A stretch of DNA of 64,000 nucleotides. Origin: Steinernema hermaphroditum. Lineage: Eukaryota; Nematoda; Chromadorea; Rhabditida; Steinernematidae. Below are positions 35,500 through 47,115 of the stretch, one piece after another. The notes beneath the pieces are model-generated. The model saw nothing but the letters and a program-made list of their open reading frames with translations, did not search any database and had not been told where the DNA came from. Positions within the stretch are counted from its first letter, which is position 1; every line of letters starts with the position of its first letter. The stretch covers positions 11,842,001 to 11,906,000 of the forward strand of contig CM059622.1 in the NCBI GenBank assembly GCA_030435675.1, written 5' to 3'. The position numbers were made by a program, and so were the translations under genes.

Positions 35500-36984
35500 A
35501 GCTTTCGAGCGGTTCCTATGATGCTCCAATAATGAACATGTGATGATAGAACCTTGCTGTTCCTTGTTGTGCAGATATCCTGTATTGCTAGTGCCATTGA
35601 TTCACGAGTAATGCAGTGAATGAATTTAATAGATAGCTTGATGATAATTCCGTAACTATCGGATGACACTTGACACGGCGCATCTTCATCCACCACTATA
35701 TTGTTCCCAAAGTAGGCTTAGGGAATTAAATCATTAATCTCAAAGAAGGAGATGTGGGCAGAAGATAGGACAACCGTTTTTCGCCACATTTACAGTACCG
35801 ACATACAGTAATCGAGAGGATTGTTTATCGTTGTTCAAGAGACGAACATTGCACTATTCGATACCGAATGTGGATAAATGAGTTTTAAAGAATAGAAAGA
35901 GTCCAAGCAGTCAAAATGCAGTTCACAGTTACAATAAACAGAACACAGGACTTTAGGTTGCGAAACAGACCGTTCCGTCAGCTCGTAAGTGGAGAACAGC
36001 ACTGGAGCCTTCTCAGGTGTTGGTTTTAAATGGGCAAAAGACGTAGGTGCTGAAGAATCCAGACGAATGCGTTTCGTTCGTGGAGTTTCTCCCCATTCAA
36101 ACATTACAGTTTCGTCCTCACCGATTAAAGGTACGCTCTTTAAGGAGTCCTTTTCAGTACGGTATTAAAATGAAAGATGACTACTGGAACTTCTCATAAT
36201 CCTGGCTATTATGGACTTTGGAGTAGTCAAAAGATTTGTTGGATAGCCGACGGTTTGACCAAAGAATTCAATGCAAAAATGAAGTTTTTGCTAAAAGGAC
36301 ATAACAACCAGTCGATATTAAAGTAAGACCCGTTGCCTTGCTGTGATCTTTGTTCCAGATTTGTTGTTAAAAAAACGGAATTGTCGAATTGTCGGAGCGC
36401 ACAGAACGAAGCGGAATTGTCGGATCACGACTGAGAATCAATTGCCCGAAATAAATTATGTATATGGGACGTCACCAGAGAGTGAACATTCTGCTCACAG
36501 ACATTCGGCGATGGTTCCGTGTTATTTTCCTGAAACGGTCGATTAGGTCAGTTTGATGCGGTTTGTGTTCGCGCGATCACTGACAGACGGCGACAACGGA
36601 ACAGCCGATATTTTGTCGTCGGCAAGGCGCACTTTTTGGCGCGCAACAACACAGCGGCGACGGCGATCGCGAAAACGGCGTATTCTGGCTGTCGCTATCT
36701 ATCTGTGATCGCGCCACCGTCGACTAAATCAAATGACTTCGCCCATTTCAGGAAAATCAAACGGATCCGCCGCCGACTGACTCTGAGCAGAATGTTCAAC
36801 TTTTGGTGAGTTTTTCTTTTCTGTTAAAAACACAAAGCTCTCGGCGACGTCGTGAAAAGGTCAGTAAGCTGTGGACTTTGCGCCCGCTAATGTCCGATTT
36901 TACACACCCAATAAGATTTTTGAGATCCGAGTTAAGCTCTGAGAGAACTGTTTAGCGAAGTACAAATACCGTATTGTATTAAAT
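35500..36984. other. intergenic; possible isolated exon on the minus strand
   Basis: On the minus strand from 36104 an open frame MFEWGETPRTKRIR... is rich in Ser, Thr and Pro and looks protein-like for about 60 codons, but no splice partner or family was found. The stretch 36540-36800 is GC-rich with many CGGCGA phrases and may be repeat-derived. Confidence 0.3.
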
Positions 36985-37256
36985 GGCAATCCGACAAAAT
37001 CGTTATTGCAAAAACCGTCACTCAAAAGTCGTCATTTTGCGGAAATCGTCATTTCTAGGCTTAAGTTTGTTGACTTTATGCGAGCCCGAAGGACGAGCTC
37101 TGTTGTCTTGGTGGCTTAGGCAAAGCCCGACTCGGCTTAGGCTCCGGCTTAGGACTATGACTACAGGGCTCGCCCTGTAGTCATAGTCCTAACAACCGCG
37201 TGACGATTTTGTCAAAATGACGATTTTTGCAATGACGATTTTGTCGGTGGAAATTT
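36985..37256. repeat. fold-back element with a perfect 19-base central hairpin
   Basis: The outer arms CCGACAAAATCG...TTGCAAAAA (about 36990-37020) and its reverse complement (about 37222-37252) flank several CGTCATTTTG-type repeats. At the centre, 37151-37190 is a perfect hairpin: a 19-base arm beginning AGGACTATGACTACAGGG, a two-base loop, and its exact reverse complement. No coding capacity. Likely a small fold-back DNA element. Confidence 0.6.
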
Positions 37257-37525
37257 TCTTATGACGATTATGTCATCTAGCCCTATTAAATATACTGTGA
37301 GTTTCGTTATTTTGTTCAATGATACATGATATGCATATTTTTTCTCAAATTAATATCTTACTTTTTCGATTATTAGCTTATATTTTAGATAATTTTTTAA
37401 GAATTCCACGAATAGAGAAATATGATAATTCGTTTAGTGAAAATTAAAGAAAATATGTCAGTTTCCGTAATACAACATTTCATTATTCTCCGTTCAAATC
37501 CAGTTTTTCCCCACCTACTCTTTTA

Positions 37526-37784
37526 TTGGGTTGGAGCATTGAAAATGGGACACAACAGAATCTCGCAGCTCAAAATGGAGAGCCATTCTGTGGGTCAACT
37601 TGAAAATGTGAGGTTTCAGGCACCATTCCTGAAGTGTGCTTTTTCTAAACATTTGGCCTCTATTTCCTTGAAGTAGAAGTGAACTCGTGCAGTCGCTATG
37701 CGCGCATGATAGCTGTGAGTGAGGGCATACCTGTTCTATATCCCCATTCTCTGTTACTTAACCAATTAGAAATGTTGGAGTTAA
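37526..37784. mobile_element. mariner-like element fragment (left end)
   Basis: Starts after a TA with TTGGGTTGGAGCATTGAAAA, a variant of the terminal inverted repeat at 48274. It continues with interior sequence shared with 48546-48800 (CAGCTCAA(A/G), GGAGAGCCATT, AACCAATTAGAAATGTTGG). The right end is absent. Confidence 0.6.
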
Positions 37785-38412
37785 GCCACGGCAGAATGGG
37801 CGTTGGAAGTGGCGGAGGAATTGGACGATCCTTCGGATGAGTTAACCAGAACACTCGAAGTGAAATGGATAACGATCGAAAATCGAAGAAGGCGCAACAA
37901 AACTCGAAGTCGTCAACGAGGGAGCTGACGAACCCCTTCGACGAGAGTTGAGGCTACTCATCAAAAGAACTCACCGATGATGACAGTGGCTGATGACCAA
38001 GCCACGCAAGCCGCACCCGCAGTCGCTTTCGTGACTGAAGTCGTCGGCGACGGTCCGGCCCGTGGGGAGAGGCACCTGAAGAGAATGGCGGAACAGCGTC
38101 ATCATGTGAAGCAAGCGGCCGACTGCGCTCCCGAAGGCTGCGTCATGACCGTCGCAGGCCGAAGAGTCAACAAAGAGGCCGTCGTGCGCCCGAAAGGACC
38201 GAACAGAAGTCGTGAAGAACAGGCGAACATCGACTTGAAAAGGAACTTCGGTAACCGCTGGACTTCCCGTGGCCGGAGCAGCGCCAAACGATCGAAAACC
38301 TATCGGAATGCGCACAGCGAGAAGCGGTCGTACGACTCGCGACTGGACTACATGAAAACTGACGACTGGAGTGCATGCAGAACGAAAAGAAGGCGGACAT
38401 GGCGCGACATGT
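37785..38412. other. unassigned GC-rich region, probably repeat-derived
   Basis: Open frames on both strands (for example 37977-38414 on +, Arg-, Lys- and Ala-rich with no hydrophobic segment) resemble the basic region of retroelement gag-like proteins, but no zinc knuckle or protease motif is seen. It runs directly into the 352-base tandem repeats, so it is more likely repeat sequence than a host gene. Confidence 0.3.
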
Positions 38413-39226
38413 AAAGAGTGTCGAGAAGGGCTACAAGGTCGCACCTGAAGAAACAGGAAATTCCCTACGTCTTTGTAAGCGACACAGTCAACAGAACATT
38501 TGATAACAGTTTTTTATAGCGATTATTGGTGAAATCAATTGTTCCCACATCATGGCCACTCGACTTCCTCAGTTCATCTACCAAAGATCGAAATTGAGAT
38601 GTTCACCGGAGACTGCCGAAGATGAACAGAATTCTGGGATCTGTTCCACGCCACCGTTGGCTGCTCCCATCTGGACAATGTCACAAAGCTGAGCTCGGAG
38701 TTTTCTGTCCGGATTGGAAACCCGGAGGAAAACCCACCACTTGAGTGTGGCGCGATATGAGTGTAAAGAGTGTCGAGAAGGGCTACAAGGCCGCACTTGA
38801 AGAAACAGGAAATTCCCTACGTCTTTGTAAGCGACACAGTCAACAGAACATTTGATAACAGTTTTTTATAGCGATTATTGGTGAAATCAATTGTTCCCAC
38901 ATCATGGCCACTCGACTTCCTCAGTTCATCTACCAAAGATCGAAATTGAGATGTTCACCGGAGACTGCCGAAGATGAACAGAATTCTGGGATCTGTTCCA
39001 CGCCACCGTTGGCTGCTCCCATCTGGACAATGTCACAAAGCTGAGCTCGGAGTTTTCTGTCCGGATTGGAAACCCGGAGGAAAACCCACCACTTGAGTGT
39101 GGCGCGATATGAGTGTAAAGAGTGTCGAGAAGGGCTACAAGGCCGCACTTGAAGAAACAGGAAATTCCCTACGTCTTTGTAAGCGACACAGTCAACAGAA
39201 CATTTGATAACAGTTTTTTATAGCGA
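38413..39226 (+). repeat. tandem repeat, 352-base unit, about 2.3 copies
   Basis: The segment starting GAGTGTCGAGAAGGGCTACA recurs at about 38415, 38767 and 39119, exactly 352 bases apart. The two complete units are almost identical over their whole length; the third stops near 39226 after AGTTTTTTATAGCGATT. The first copy differs at a few positions, for example AAGGTCGCACC against AAGGCCGCACT. The near identity suggests recent duplication or gene conversion, or an assembly artefact. Confidence 0.8.
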
Positions 39227-39891
39227 TTCTTGGTAAAATCTCCCGAGCATGAAGGTACTTGACCGCGTGCACCATATGTTCTACGGAACTCTGAGCGGGA
39301 GGCACGACGCCAACAGAAGTTTGGAAAGGCACTTGCAAAGAAGCGAGGCGAAACGGTACATTGTCACAAAACATTTGTTATTTCATAAATTGTTGTAGCA
39401 AAAGGCGGCAATGCAAGAGTTCGTGGCGGAGGACAAACTAGCCGATGGAGGATTCGAAACTGGCCGAGATCTTCCATTCCGTCACATAGAATATTTGGAC
39501 GCTCCGCGAGTCAAATTTCCATCTAACGATGATTCCCTTCCCCCTGCAAAACCTCTTTAATTATTCATAGGCCCGCTCCCACGTGAGTCATCGTCTGCGC
39601 CGCGGTGCCGCCCTCGTGCTGTCTGTATATTTAAGGGATGTGCAGTTGTAATAAAATAGTTGTGATCCCAGAGGTAAATACACCCCTCAGGTTTCCCCGT
39701 CGCTCCTGGTTTCGTTGCTTCTTGCTTTGGATCTTGAGACCCTTCCATTCTCCCTTGTTAACCTTTGTTGATATTTTTTTTGGTGTTAAAAATTGTTGTT
39801 AAGCTTTGCTGGTATTGGATTTGTTGTTACGGAGGTCGGGTTGCAGTTTTCTCAGGGATCAATAAGTGAACGTGCGACCAGGTCTTTCATT
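39227..39891. other. unassigned region with LTR-like features
   Basis: Around 39610-39700 a TATATTTAAG box, an AATAAAA signal and a pyrimidine-rich stretch occur in the order seen in retrotransposon long terminal repeats, but no matching second copy, primer site or gag/pol frame was found in the window. No gene is supported. Confidence 0.3.
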
Positions 39892-40390
39892 TGTGCCCCC
39901 AGCGATCGGTCGGGTCGTCCACTCGCTCTCTCTCTCTGAGGCTGTCTGAGCCGAATGAGTTAAGTGAGCGGTCGTTCTCGGCCGTCGCTGTTGGCGCAAT
40001 GATCGCCCCGGCTCCCAGAAGGCCTGGAACACCAGGGAGCCGTAGTTCCACCGTCTCGCTAAAAAGCCCGTCACGACCGCCCGACTCTACCCGCGCCAGA
40101 GAAGCCGAAGAAGCGTTGCAACTCCGAAGTCCGCGCCGCCAGCCGAACCGAAGATGCCCCTCCGTTCCGTTCGCTGTTCTCCGCCGCCGCGCCACTTCCG
40201 GAATCAACTCTTCACGACTTCGACGCCCGCGCATACTGATGGGAACGCTGGATTCTCTTCGGATTCGTCTGCTCCACCGAAACCAGAAGAAAATCAGCGG
40301 CTACGGTGTGACTTTGTTCTTCTTTGTGCATTTATGAGACGTCCTGCACGGCGTAAGCCGTTGATTCGGGAAGATAAATCGTGTAAATCG
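39892..40390 (+). repeat. SINE-like dispersed repeat copy
   Basis: Begins near GTGCCCCCAGCGATCGGTC, shares CACTCGCTCTCTCTCTCTGA and GAGCGGTCGTTCTCGGCC with the copy at 32980, and ends GAAGATAAATCGTGTAAAT. The 3' half differs from the 31608 copy (CCTGCACGGCGTAAGCC instead of CGTGCAAGGCG), so at least two subfamilies exist. Possible 7-base flanks (GCGACCA) are too short to be convincing. Confidence 0.6.
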
Positions 40391-40650
40391 CGACCAAATG
40401 ATAGGTACCGGTAATGTAATCATTCGAAAGGCTTGTCTTGAGTGCCCTTGGTCTGCGGGGCAGCCCCAACACCTTTGTAACAGTGGAAAAAAACGGGGTG
40501 GAATTGTCGTGTCACGTAACGAAAGAGCTTCGCAGAACAAACGCATGAAGGTGGAAACCCTTGGTGATGTCGACGGTAAGCGCTGGAAGAAAGAAATTCT
40601 TGGATACCAGACGGCAGTATCTCTTCGAATGTAGATCCAAACTATGAGTG

Positions 40651-40904
40651 GTTTTTGGATGGTCAATTTAACGGGCTTGTTTGTGACTATATGTCCTTGG
40701 AAGATAAACCCCCGCCTTTTCCCCTTGCTTTCAACAATATGGTCAATCCAGTTCGTCGGCATCAGTCTGAGACAAGTCATCGGCTCCTACCCAATCGCGC
40801 TCTGCTCACTTTATACATTGTGTTGTGCCATCATTTTGAATTTTAAACGGTGGAAGGCGAGAAAACCAAAATTGTTGTAGATCGTACCGAAGTCGAGTGT
40901 TTAA
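40651..40904 (+). pseudogene. truncated family B receptor copy
   Basis: The segment matches two separate parts of the gene at 34590-35499: the TM5-adjacent part up to FNNMVNPV, then directly the last part from GISLRQVIGSYPIALC to the C-terminus. About 270 bases, including the intron, are missing at the junction near 40757. Near the end the codon for Gln after KPKLL is TAG. No 5' half is present. It is therefore a dead partial duplicate. It sits 260 bases after a SINE-like copy. Confidence 0.75.
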
Positions 40905-41528
40905 TAAACTCGGCTAACTTGTCGAAATATGCAGTAAACATGTGATAATAAGATTTTGTGGTTCGTCGGTGTGCGTTATGGGATACCTTACATGAATATC
41001 ACTGATTCACGAGTAGCGAAAAGACTGGGGACAACGAGGTTTTTGAATAAAAGGCTTTAAAAACTGCTTTGTCCTCAAATCTTCTGAAGCTAACGGCTCC
41101 GATTTATATTGATCTAGTTGACCAGATGTGAGTCCAATTCAATTTGAAACGCGTTTCGAATTATTGAGTTCGTCACTAAGTTTCGTACTCCCGCACTAAC
41201 TGTGTATTGTCCTCCAGTACAAACTCCTACGCAACAAACGGTTTATACCCAAACCGCAGTAAGTTGAAATTGTTCTGAAATTGTTCGTAAGTAACAATGT
41301 AAATGTTATACAATTTTTCGTATGTCACTTTTGTTTGACCAGGTGTCTTTCGATATCTGTGATTTTTCAACGGTGACAATAGCTAAATTCATTAAAACTA
41401 CAATGTTCACATAATATGTAGGCACTTTTACGCACAAACCACACAACAGCTGTATTCCATACTTTTATCCAATTGCAGCTGTTTGTTTGTTTTGACAGCT
41501 TTCCACAGCTGCCGCCAAAGACCATTGC
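40905..41528. other. intergenic, no gene seen
   Basis: AT-rich sequence after the truncated receptor copy. Nothing recognisable. Confidence 0.4.
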
Positions 41529-41832
41529 TGTGAGTGAGGGCTACCTGCTCTATATCCCCGTTCTCTGTTACGGTACTTAACCAATTGGAAACGTTGGCGT
41601 TAATGGAGTATGATCCGATCCGATGATCCGAAAAGACCATCTTTTTGAAATTAGCTCATGTTCTAATGCATGACGAACACAGGAATAGGTGCGTTTGGTA
41701 GGTTAGACAAAGGGATTTACGTGGTTGAAGGCAGTCACCCCCTCTAAGATCAAAAGGAATGCAATGGACATGTGTCGAATCATAGTGTGGGGTGGGAGTT
41801 CGCTGTACTCAACAACACACCAATCAATTTAG
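41529..41832. mobile_element. mariner-like element fragment (internal)
   Basis: Shares GCTGTGAGTGAGGGCTACCT, AACCAATTGGAAACGTTGG, the ATTAGCTCA(T/G)GTT block and ACGTGGTTGAAGGCAG with the element at 48274-49190. Neither terminal repeat is retained. Confidence 0.55.
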
Positions 41833-42791
41833 GCGCAACTGCAAAAAAATGGCGAAAAAAACGAATGTTTACCAAGTGGCCCATTTTCTATGTGCCAACC
41901 CAATAGATAGCGGTAGAAGCTGCTTCGCTTCCTTCGGAGTCGAAGAGGGTTGTCCCATCAGTGTATGCAGGCTTCGAAGCAGTGAAGAGGTTCAATTAGG
42001 AAGTAGTGCGATGGCTCCGCTCAGCAGGAGAATCGGAAACCCATTGGCGAAGCGGCTGGGGGAGAGCAATGTTCGAATTTCGAACGGATCTTCAGCTTCC
42101 GTGGCGCGGGTGGTCGGGCCCATCTTTTTGGCGAGATCCATATTTTACGGGACACAGTAACAAACTTTACGTAATCTCATTGAACAGTTGTTCATGTTCA
42201 GTGGATCAAACAAAGCTATAATTCCGTTTGGTTCTGTACTTTTAGACACAAATGATGAATACAATGTACAATCGACTATCCCACACCAGAAACATACCAA
42301 TTCCAGTAGCATTCAAAATACAGCGGTGATCGCGTATCTTGTTACTGTGTTGTTACTCAGTATAGTGAGAAGTGAGAAGCGCTTCATAGTGACAAATATT
42401 CCTCATTTAAAAAACGTTCAGAAAAAGATGCGATGGAATTCGAGAGGTTCGCGTTCGACTGGGCTCTTGCTATTGTTTTATTATGTTTCTATTGTATGTT
42501 CAGGTACGACGGCAGAATCTTAACTGGCCCTAGTGAAACTGCCGGCTTGGTCTTTGCATTTGGTCATCGAGAATCGTCGCTGAATCATATTATTTCGGAA
42601 TTAAGACTTCAAGAAGTTCCTATTTTACAATCGCCGTATTTTCGATATATCCAGCGATAACTGAAGTAACGTAAAAGTGTAACTAAGTAATCGGCCAATT
42701 TATTACTGAAGCACTAATTAGTTTCCATTCGTGGATTCAAAACTTGTTGCTTAGCGTTGGCGTCAGCTATTCCATTGAGTGAAGTGACGCC
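41833..42791. other. intergenic, no confident gene
   Basis: An open frame at 42433-42660 begins with a short hydrophobic stretch (WALAIVLLCFYCMF) but has no homologue in the window. The other frames show no pattern. Confidence 0.35.
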
Positions 42792-43701
42792 ATGCCTGTC
42801 TTCTCGCCCTTTGTGATCTACATTTTCACATTATTCTGTTGTGCCGCTGCATTCTTCTTGCATCTCTCTTTCGCATTCTTGTACATTAAGCGAAAACCTA
42901 AGGACAAAAGCCATTTCGCCGTACTATTCTTGGTTCTCATCTCTCAAGCAGCTTACGCACTTTCATGTGGTTTGTATACGTGTTATATTCTTGCTGTTTT
43001 ACATTTGAATACATGGAACGTACATATCGTCTTTTGGAGTGGAAACATCTGCTTTTCGCTGATGTTAACTATCACTGTCTGTGGCTGTTTTATGGCTATC
43101 GACAGGATTTTGGCTATGCGTCGCCCAGTTCTGTATAAGCCAAAGTATTCCACTTACTGTCAAAGAGTATGCGTGGCTTTTATGGCAGCTAGCTTTCTGG
43201 CGAACTTTATTTGTGACTACATGTTTATGCAAAGCAAACCCTTGTCGTCACCTCCACTTTTCAACAGTATGGTCAATCCAATCATTTTGAATGACCTTTC
43301 ACTTGCGAGAACCATCTGTTCCATGGTTAATTTCATCCTTACAATCTTCTTCTTGACGGAAGCAAGACGATTTCTAAAGACACAGCAGGATAACCATATC
43401 ACAAGAAGCATTAAAAGCGTAGGACCTTTGTAACTGATCTAATACAATCGAAATATTTTAGACCAATCAAATGGTACTCTATCAAATAATAGCCGAAACG
43501 TTGATCCTTGTCATTCCTGACTTAACAACGCAAGCATGCAACTGGTTCTTAGGTATTAACCTGAGACAAGTCATCGGTTCGTACCCCATCGCTCTCTGTG
43601 CTCTCTACACACTGTGCAGTGGTGTCATTCTCAACGTGAAACTCTTGAAGTGGAAATCAGCGAGGTTGTCGCAAATCGTAGCCACGTCGAGTTTTTCATG
43701 A
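42792..43701 (+). CDS. seven-transmembrane chemoreceptor, family B
   Basis: Exons are 42792-43418 (627) and 43462-43701 (240), about 288 residues. Motifs are LHLSFAFLYIKRKPKDKSHF, LSCGLYTCYILA, VFWSG, GCFMAIDRILAMRRPVLY, KYSTYCQRVCVAFMA, FLTEARRFLKT, TNQMVLYQIIAETLILVIPDL and GINLRQVIGSYPIALCALYTLC. Both exons equal those of the gene at 34590-35499 in length, and the proteins are close throughout, so the two are recent duplicates separated by about 7 kb of repeats. Family B genes in this stretch are all on the plus strand. Confidence 0.84.
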
Positions 43702-44084
43702 CAAGGGCAGGGCATACCTTCCTAGTGTTGTATGACCCCATTATGTTTCCCCAAGTATGGATGCACTATTGTTTACAGTTACACTCATAAATTCGAAGTC
43801 TGTTGCTCTTGTCACCCTGCTGATGAAGTTCAGAAGCGTTTGACAGTAAACTGCTAAGATGCAATACGAAATGCGAGGTTGAGCAGAGCAAGTAGCCTTT
43901 CCAATGTGTAATTCTCATCGTAGAACTCTTGAAGTTGTCGCAATTCGCATTCCAGCTATTCATGAAACCTCGAACCTGAAACGTTGAAGTATTAGTGTAC
44001 TATTGTTTACAGTTATGCCCATAAATTTCCCTTCTGTCGTACTCTTTGCTCTTCCACATTAGCGCTAATGCAGTTCATTGATTA
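43702..44084. other. intergenic, no gene seen
   Basis: Short spacer after the receptor. It contains a diverged internal direct repeat (the phrase ACTATTGTTTACAGTTA(C/T) occurs near 43767 and 43999). Confidence 0.4.
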
Positions 44085-44346
44085 GGAAAACTTCGGAATC
44101 AACATAAATGGTACGAAACTCGCCAATCGCTTCGCAGATGACGTCTCACTAACAGAAGGGGGAAGAGATGGTGGCCGAACTCGACGAAGCATCTCTAAAA
44201 AGCGGTTTAAAGATCAGTAGGGAGAATACGAAAATTATGCCCATGGATGAAACGTCCATCGTACTGAATGGTGAAGCAATCGACCAGGAAGCAGCCTTCA
44301 TCTACCTCGGGCAAAACGTTAGGCTAACCAGAGGGAACTGTCTCCA
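44085..44346 (+). pseudogene. decayed non-LTR reverse transcriptase fragment
   Basis: One frame gives NRFADDVSLTEGG, containing the FADD catalytic motif of retrotransposon reverse transcriptases. After a frame change near 44160 the next frame gives ELDEASLKSGLKIS, then TKIM and YLGQNV, which are the residues that follow the FADD box in RTE-like non-LTR elements. The fragment covers only about 85 residues, has a frameshift and no start, and is surrounded by unrelated sequence. It is a dead remnant, not a host gene. Confidence 0.65.
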
Positions 44347-44755
44347 TCCGCTAGGCCGGATCCGGATCCCACAGGACACTTCATGTACGTTATGTGCCTA
44401 TGGAAACGGTTTTTTTGTTATCGTGTTCCGCATACTTAAAAGAGAAAATAACAAATTTATACGAAGAGCAAAAATACACCTGGCGAGCGAACTCATTTCT
44501 GGTAAACAATCGGATTATCCGCTTTCCGATCATTTCATCCATGCTTGTTTTCGAATAACAAAGGAAGTGTCAAGAGTTCAGTCATACGGTACACATTTCA
44601 ACGGGTACATAAGATTATAATAGAAAGCATTCACCACAAATAATATCATTGTTTTTGTATAAGATTGTCGAATATTTATGATACAAACAAAGAAGAAGAA
44701 TGCAAGTCATAGAACTTTAAGTTACTTCTGGAGTTAGAGAAGGTCAAACGGTTCA
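44347..44755. other. intergenic, no gene seen
   Basis: Between the reverse-transcriptase remnant and the 3' end of the Srt receptor. The open frame that continues from the remnant has no further similarity to reverse transcriptase. Confidence 0.4.
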
Positions 44756-45976
44756 TCAACAAACTGCATGATGCTCATCAACCCAAACGCTCATTCGTGG
44801 TGCAACACTGGAATGGCCAAAAACGGTGGTGGAGAAAACAGTCGATTTCGGTTGAAGTTTCTCAAGAGCAAATTTGGGCAAGACTGTTTCGAGGAAGCCA
44901 CGACGAATCGTTTCGTTCAGTGTGATGTAGATAACAGCAGCTCCACCTTAAAAGTACACAAGCTACATACTTGTCTGATCTATTTTCACTCACAGTTGCA
45001 CGAAATCCAGCACATGTTAGTGAGCACATTCAGCCACAGACGAATCTCGACGTAGTGTATGTATGTGTACAGTAGGCACGCCGCTAACTCGAAAGAGCAG
45101 ATGTAGCACGCTTGTATAATCAACTACAAAAAATAATTTCCCTTGCCTGGTTTAAAACCGTACCTTCTTCTGCATAGTAGTGACCGCTCTGTTGGACGTA
45201 TTTCTGGACTTGTACCACAACGTGAACGTCAGGAAAACGTAAAAACCAGCGATGATGAAGCATGTGGAAACGTTATGGATATCTTCTGGTATATTGGCGT
45301 ACTTAAAGGTTACCTTACTTACTGTACAGTCATTTTAGGAACCATACCAGAGTCTGGTCAAGATCATCATATGCGCTGAATCCCGCAAAGGGGTAGTAGA
45401 ACCACGCGTGTGCCTTTGAATTATAGGTGCACGCAGGGGTGTACCAAGTAAAGTAGAACTGATACGCGAAAGGCACCGCCATCCATGGAAGGATACGATA
45501 GCCACCGAAGATGGCGCTCATCTTACTTGGGAACCAGAGCTCTATCGACCTGTTTATGGCTAACATAATGGAACTCGCGCAGCAGTTTGCCCAAGTTCCG
45601 ACGACAATGCTGCCCAGTACATAGTTGCTCAGTGGAATGTCGCAGAACGAGAATCCGTTGAAAGCGACGTATCCAGCGAAGAGTGTGTTGATGAGGAGAG
45701 TGCTGACATCCATCACACCTATCTGCATCATGATCTTGTAGCAGCTGTTCTGTCGGAGTCCCCACATCACTTTCAAGCAAATAAGATAAGCAGTCTAAAG
45801 AGATGAGTTCATCTGAAGCATACATGTATGCATACGATAGTTGTAGTTCCGAGTGAGCAGTAGAAGACGCCGAGTGTACGAAAAGGGTTCCTTTCCGCCT
45901 CCCATTGTGAGGTGCTCATTTTCGAGCAATTGTAAAGCTCGCTCCACTTTTCGTAGTGCGTTAGCAGAAGTTCCAT
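44756..45976 (-). CDS. serpentine receptor class T (Srt) chemoreceptor
   Basis: A plasma-membrane GPCR of the nematode Srt class. Exons are 45824-45976, 45348-45794, 45164-45301, 44994-45123 and 44756-44946, about 352 residues. The N-terminus has the Srt signature ELYNCSKMSTSQWEAERNPFRTLG. Exon 2 begins TAYLICLKVM and contains NSCYKIMMQIGVMDV, a TM2-TM3 stretch with GYVAFNGFSFCDIP, and MLAINRSIELWFPSK after TM3, the usual NR(x)xELW motif of the class. Exon 4 holds LIIQACYICSFE, and the last exon has the terminal AAVIYITLNETIRRGF, also typical. Length and order of motifs match the family. All exons join in frame, so the gene appears intact. It is the only Srt gene in the window. Confidence 0.88.
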
Positions 45977-47115
45977 TGTTTTTCCTGAAAAGGGGTCCAA
46001 TCGGCAGCTGGACAGCGACAAAAAAAATATGCTCAGTTGTGCTCGTGAATGAAGACATTGTTATACATATAGGGGACGAATGAGTGGGTACAACGAAAAA
46101 CAAAACACATTTTTTACTATAGATAGATTTATCCTTTTTGGTGTTCTGGGCACGTGTCTTCAGGGACCGCGAAAATAGTAACATGTATTATTTTTGTTAA
46201 GTCATGTGAATCGTGACGGAATCGCTAAAAACGGTACTTGTTATGAAAGGTAAATGTGTGTTGTTGCCAGGTGACATGTCATGCAGTCATCTTATTATCG
46301 TCTGTGGTTTGACTACGGCATCCGTCTATCCCACTTCCCTCAGGAGAATCGGAAAACTCAGGAGCTCACCATCACGACACGAGCGAGACTCCCTCAGTTC
46401 TTTGAAAAACCTAATAAAAATGTAAAAGAATATTCGTTCCTAATCAGGAACATGCAGTAAACAGCCTAACATGTTAATAGGTTAATAGGATTCAATAAGC
46501 GCTCCGTTTATTCTTAGCTCTATTTTATCCTATATTGCCAAAACCAATTGTTTGGTAGTTTTGAGGTTAATCCAAAGATAAATGAAAAACACAATCATCG
46601 CCCAATATTGTCAAGTTCCAATAAACACAGTAACGGATGATGATCTGGAGTAATTGGAGTATTTCTGGGGTAATCTGTCTGGAGTTCTGGAGTAATTAAG
46701 CATATGGTACAACTAAAGCCCCCACAATCGTTGCCTACACATGCCTTCGTTCGACGGCAAAGCAAAATACTAGATTACGATACTTGACCTACCAGACATT
46801 ACATGTTCACATTAAGCAAATACGACCAAAAACGTGATATCCATTTATGAAGAAAACGCACTATCATACATCAAAAACCCAGTTCAACGTAAAGGCAAAT
46901 GTATGAGTTGAATGCGAAGTTGTCGGCCCACGTTATGAACCCAAGCGCATTTTTGCCCGACTGAAATTGGCAGGCTCCACTTTGGAAGAACAGGTCAGTG
47001 ACGACGACGCGGACGTAAGGGGCTTTCGAGATTCTGGCCATTTCGGCTGCGATAACTTTTATCGACGGAGGCGAGTATGCGAACTCCCTAAACTCTCACA
47101 GTCAACTAAAGAGAT
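45977..47115. other. intergenic, no gene seen
   Basis: Upstream of the Srt gene and downstream of the next minus-strand gene. AT-rich, no coding pattern. It should contain the Srt promoter. Confidence 0.4.

Noticed and set aside
37977..38414. 145-codon basic frame on +
   Set aside because: It is overlapped by an equally long frame on the other strand and merges into the tandem repeat, so repeat origin is more likely.
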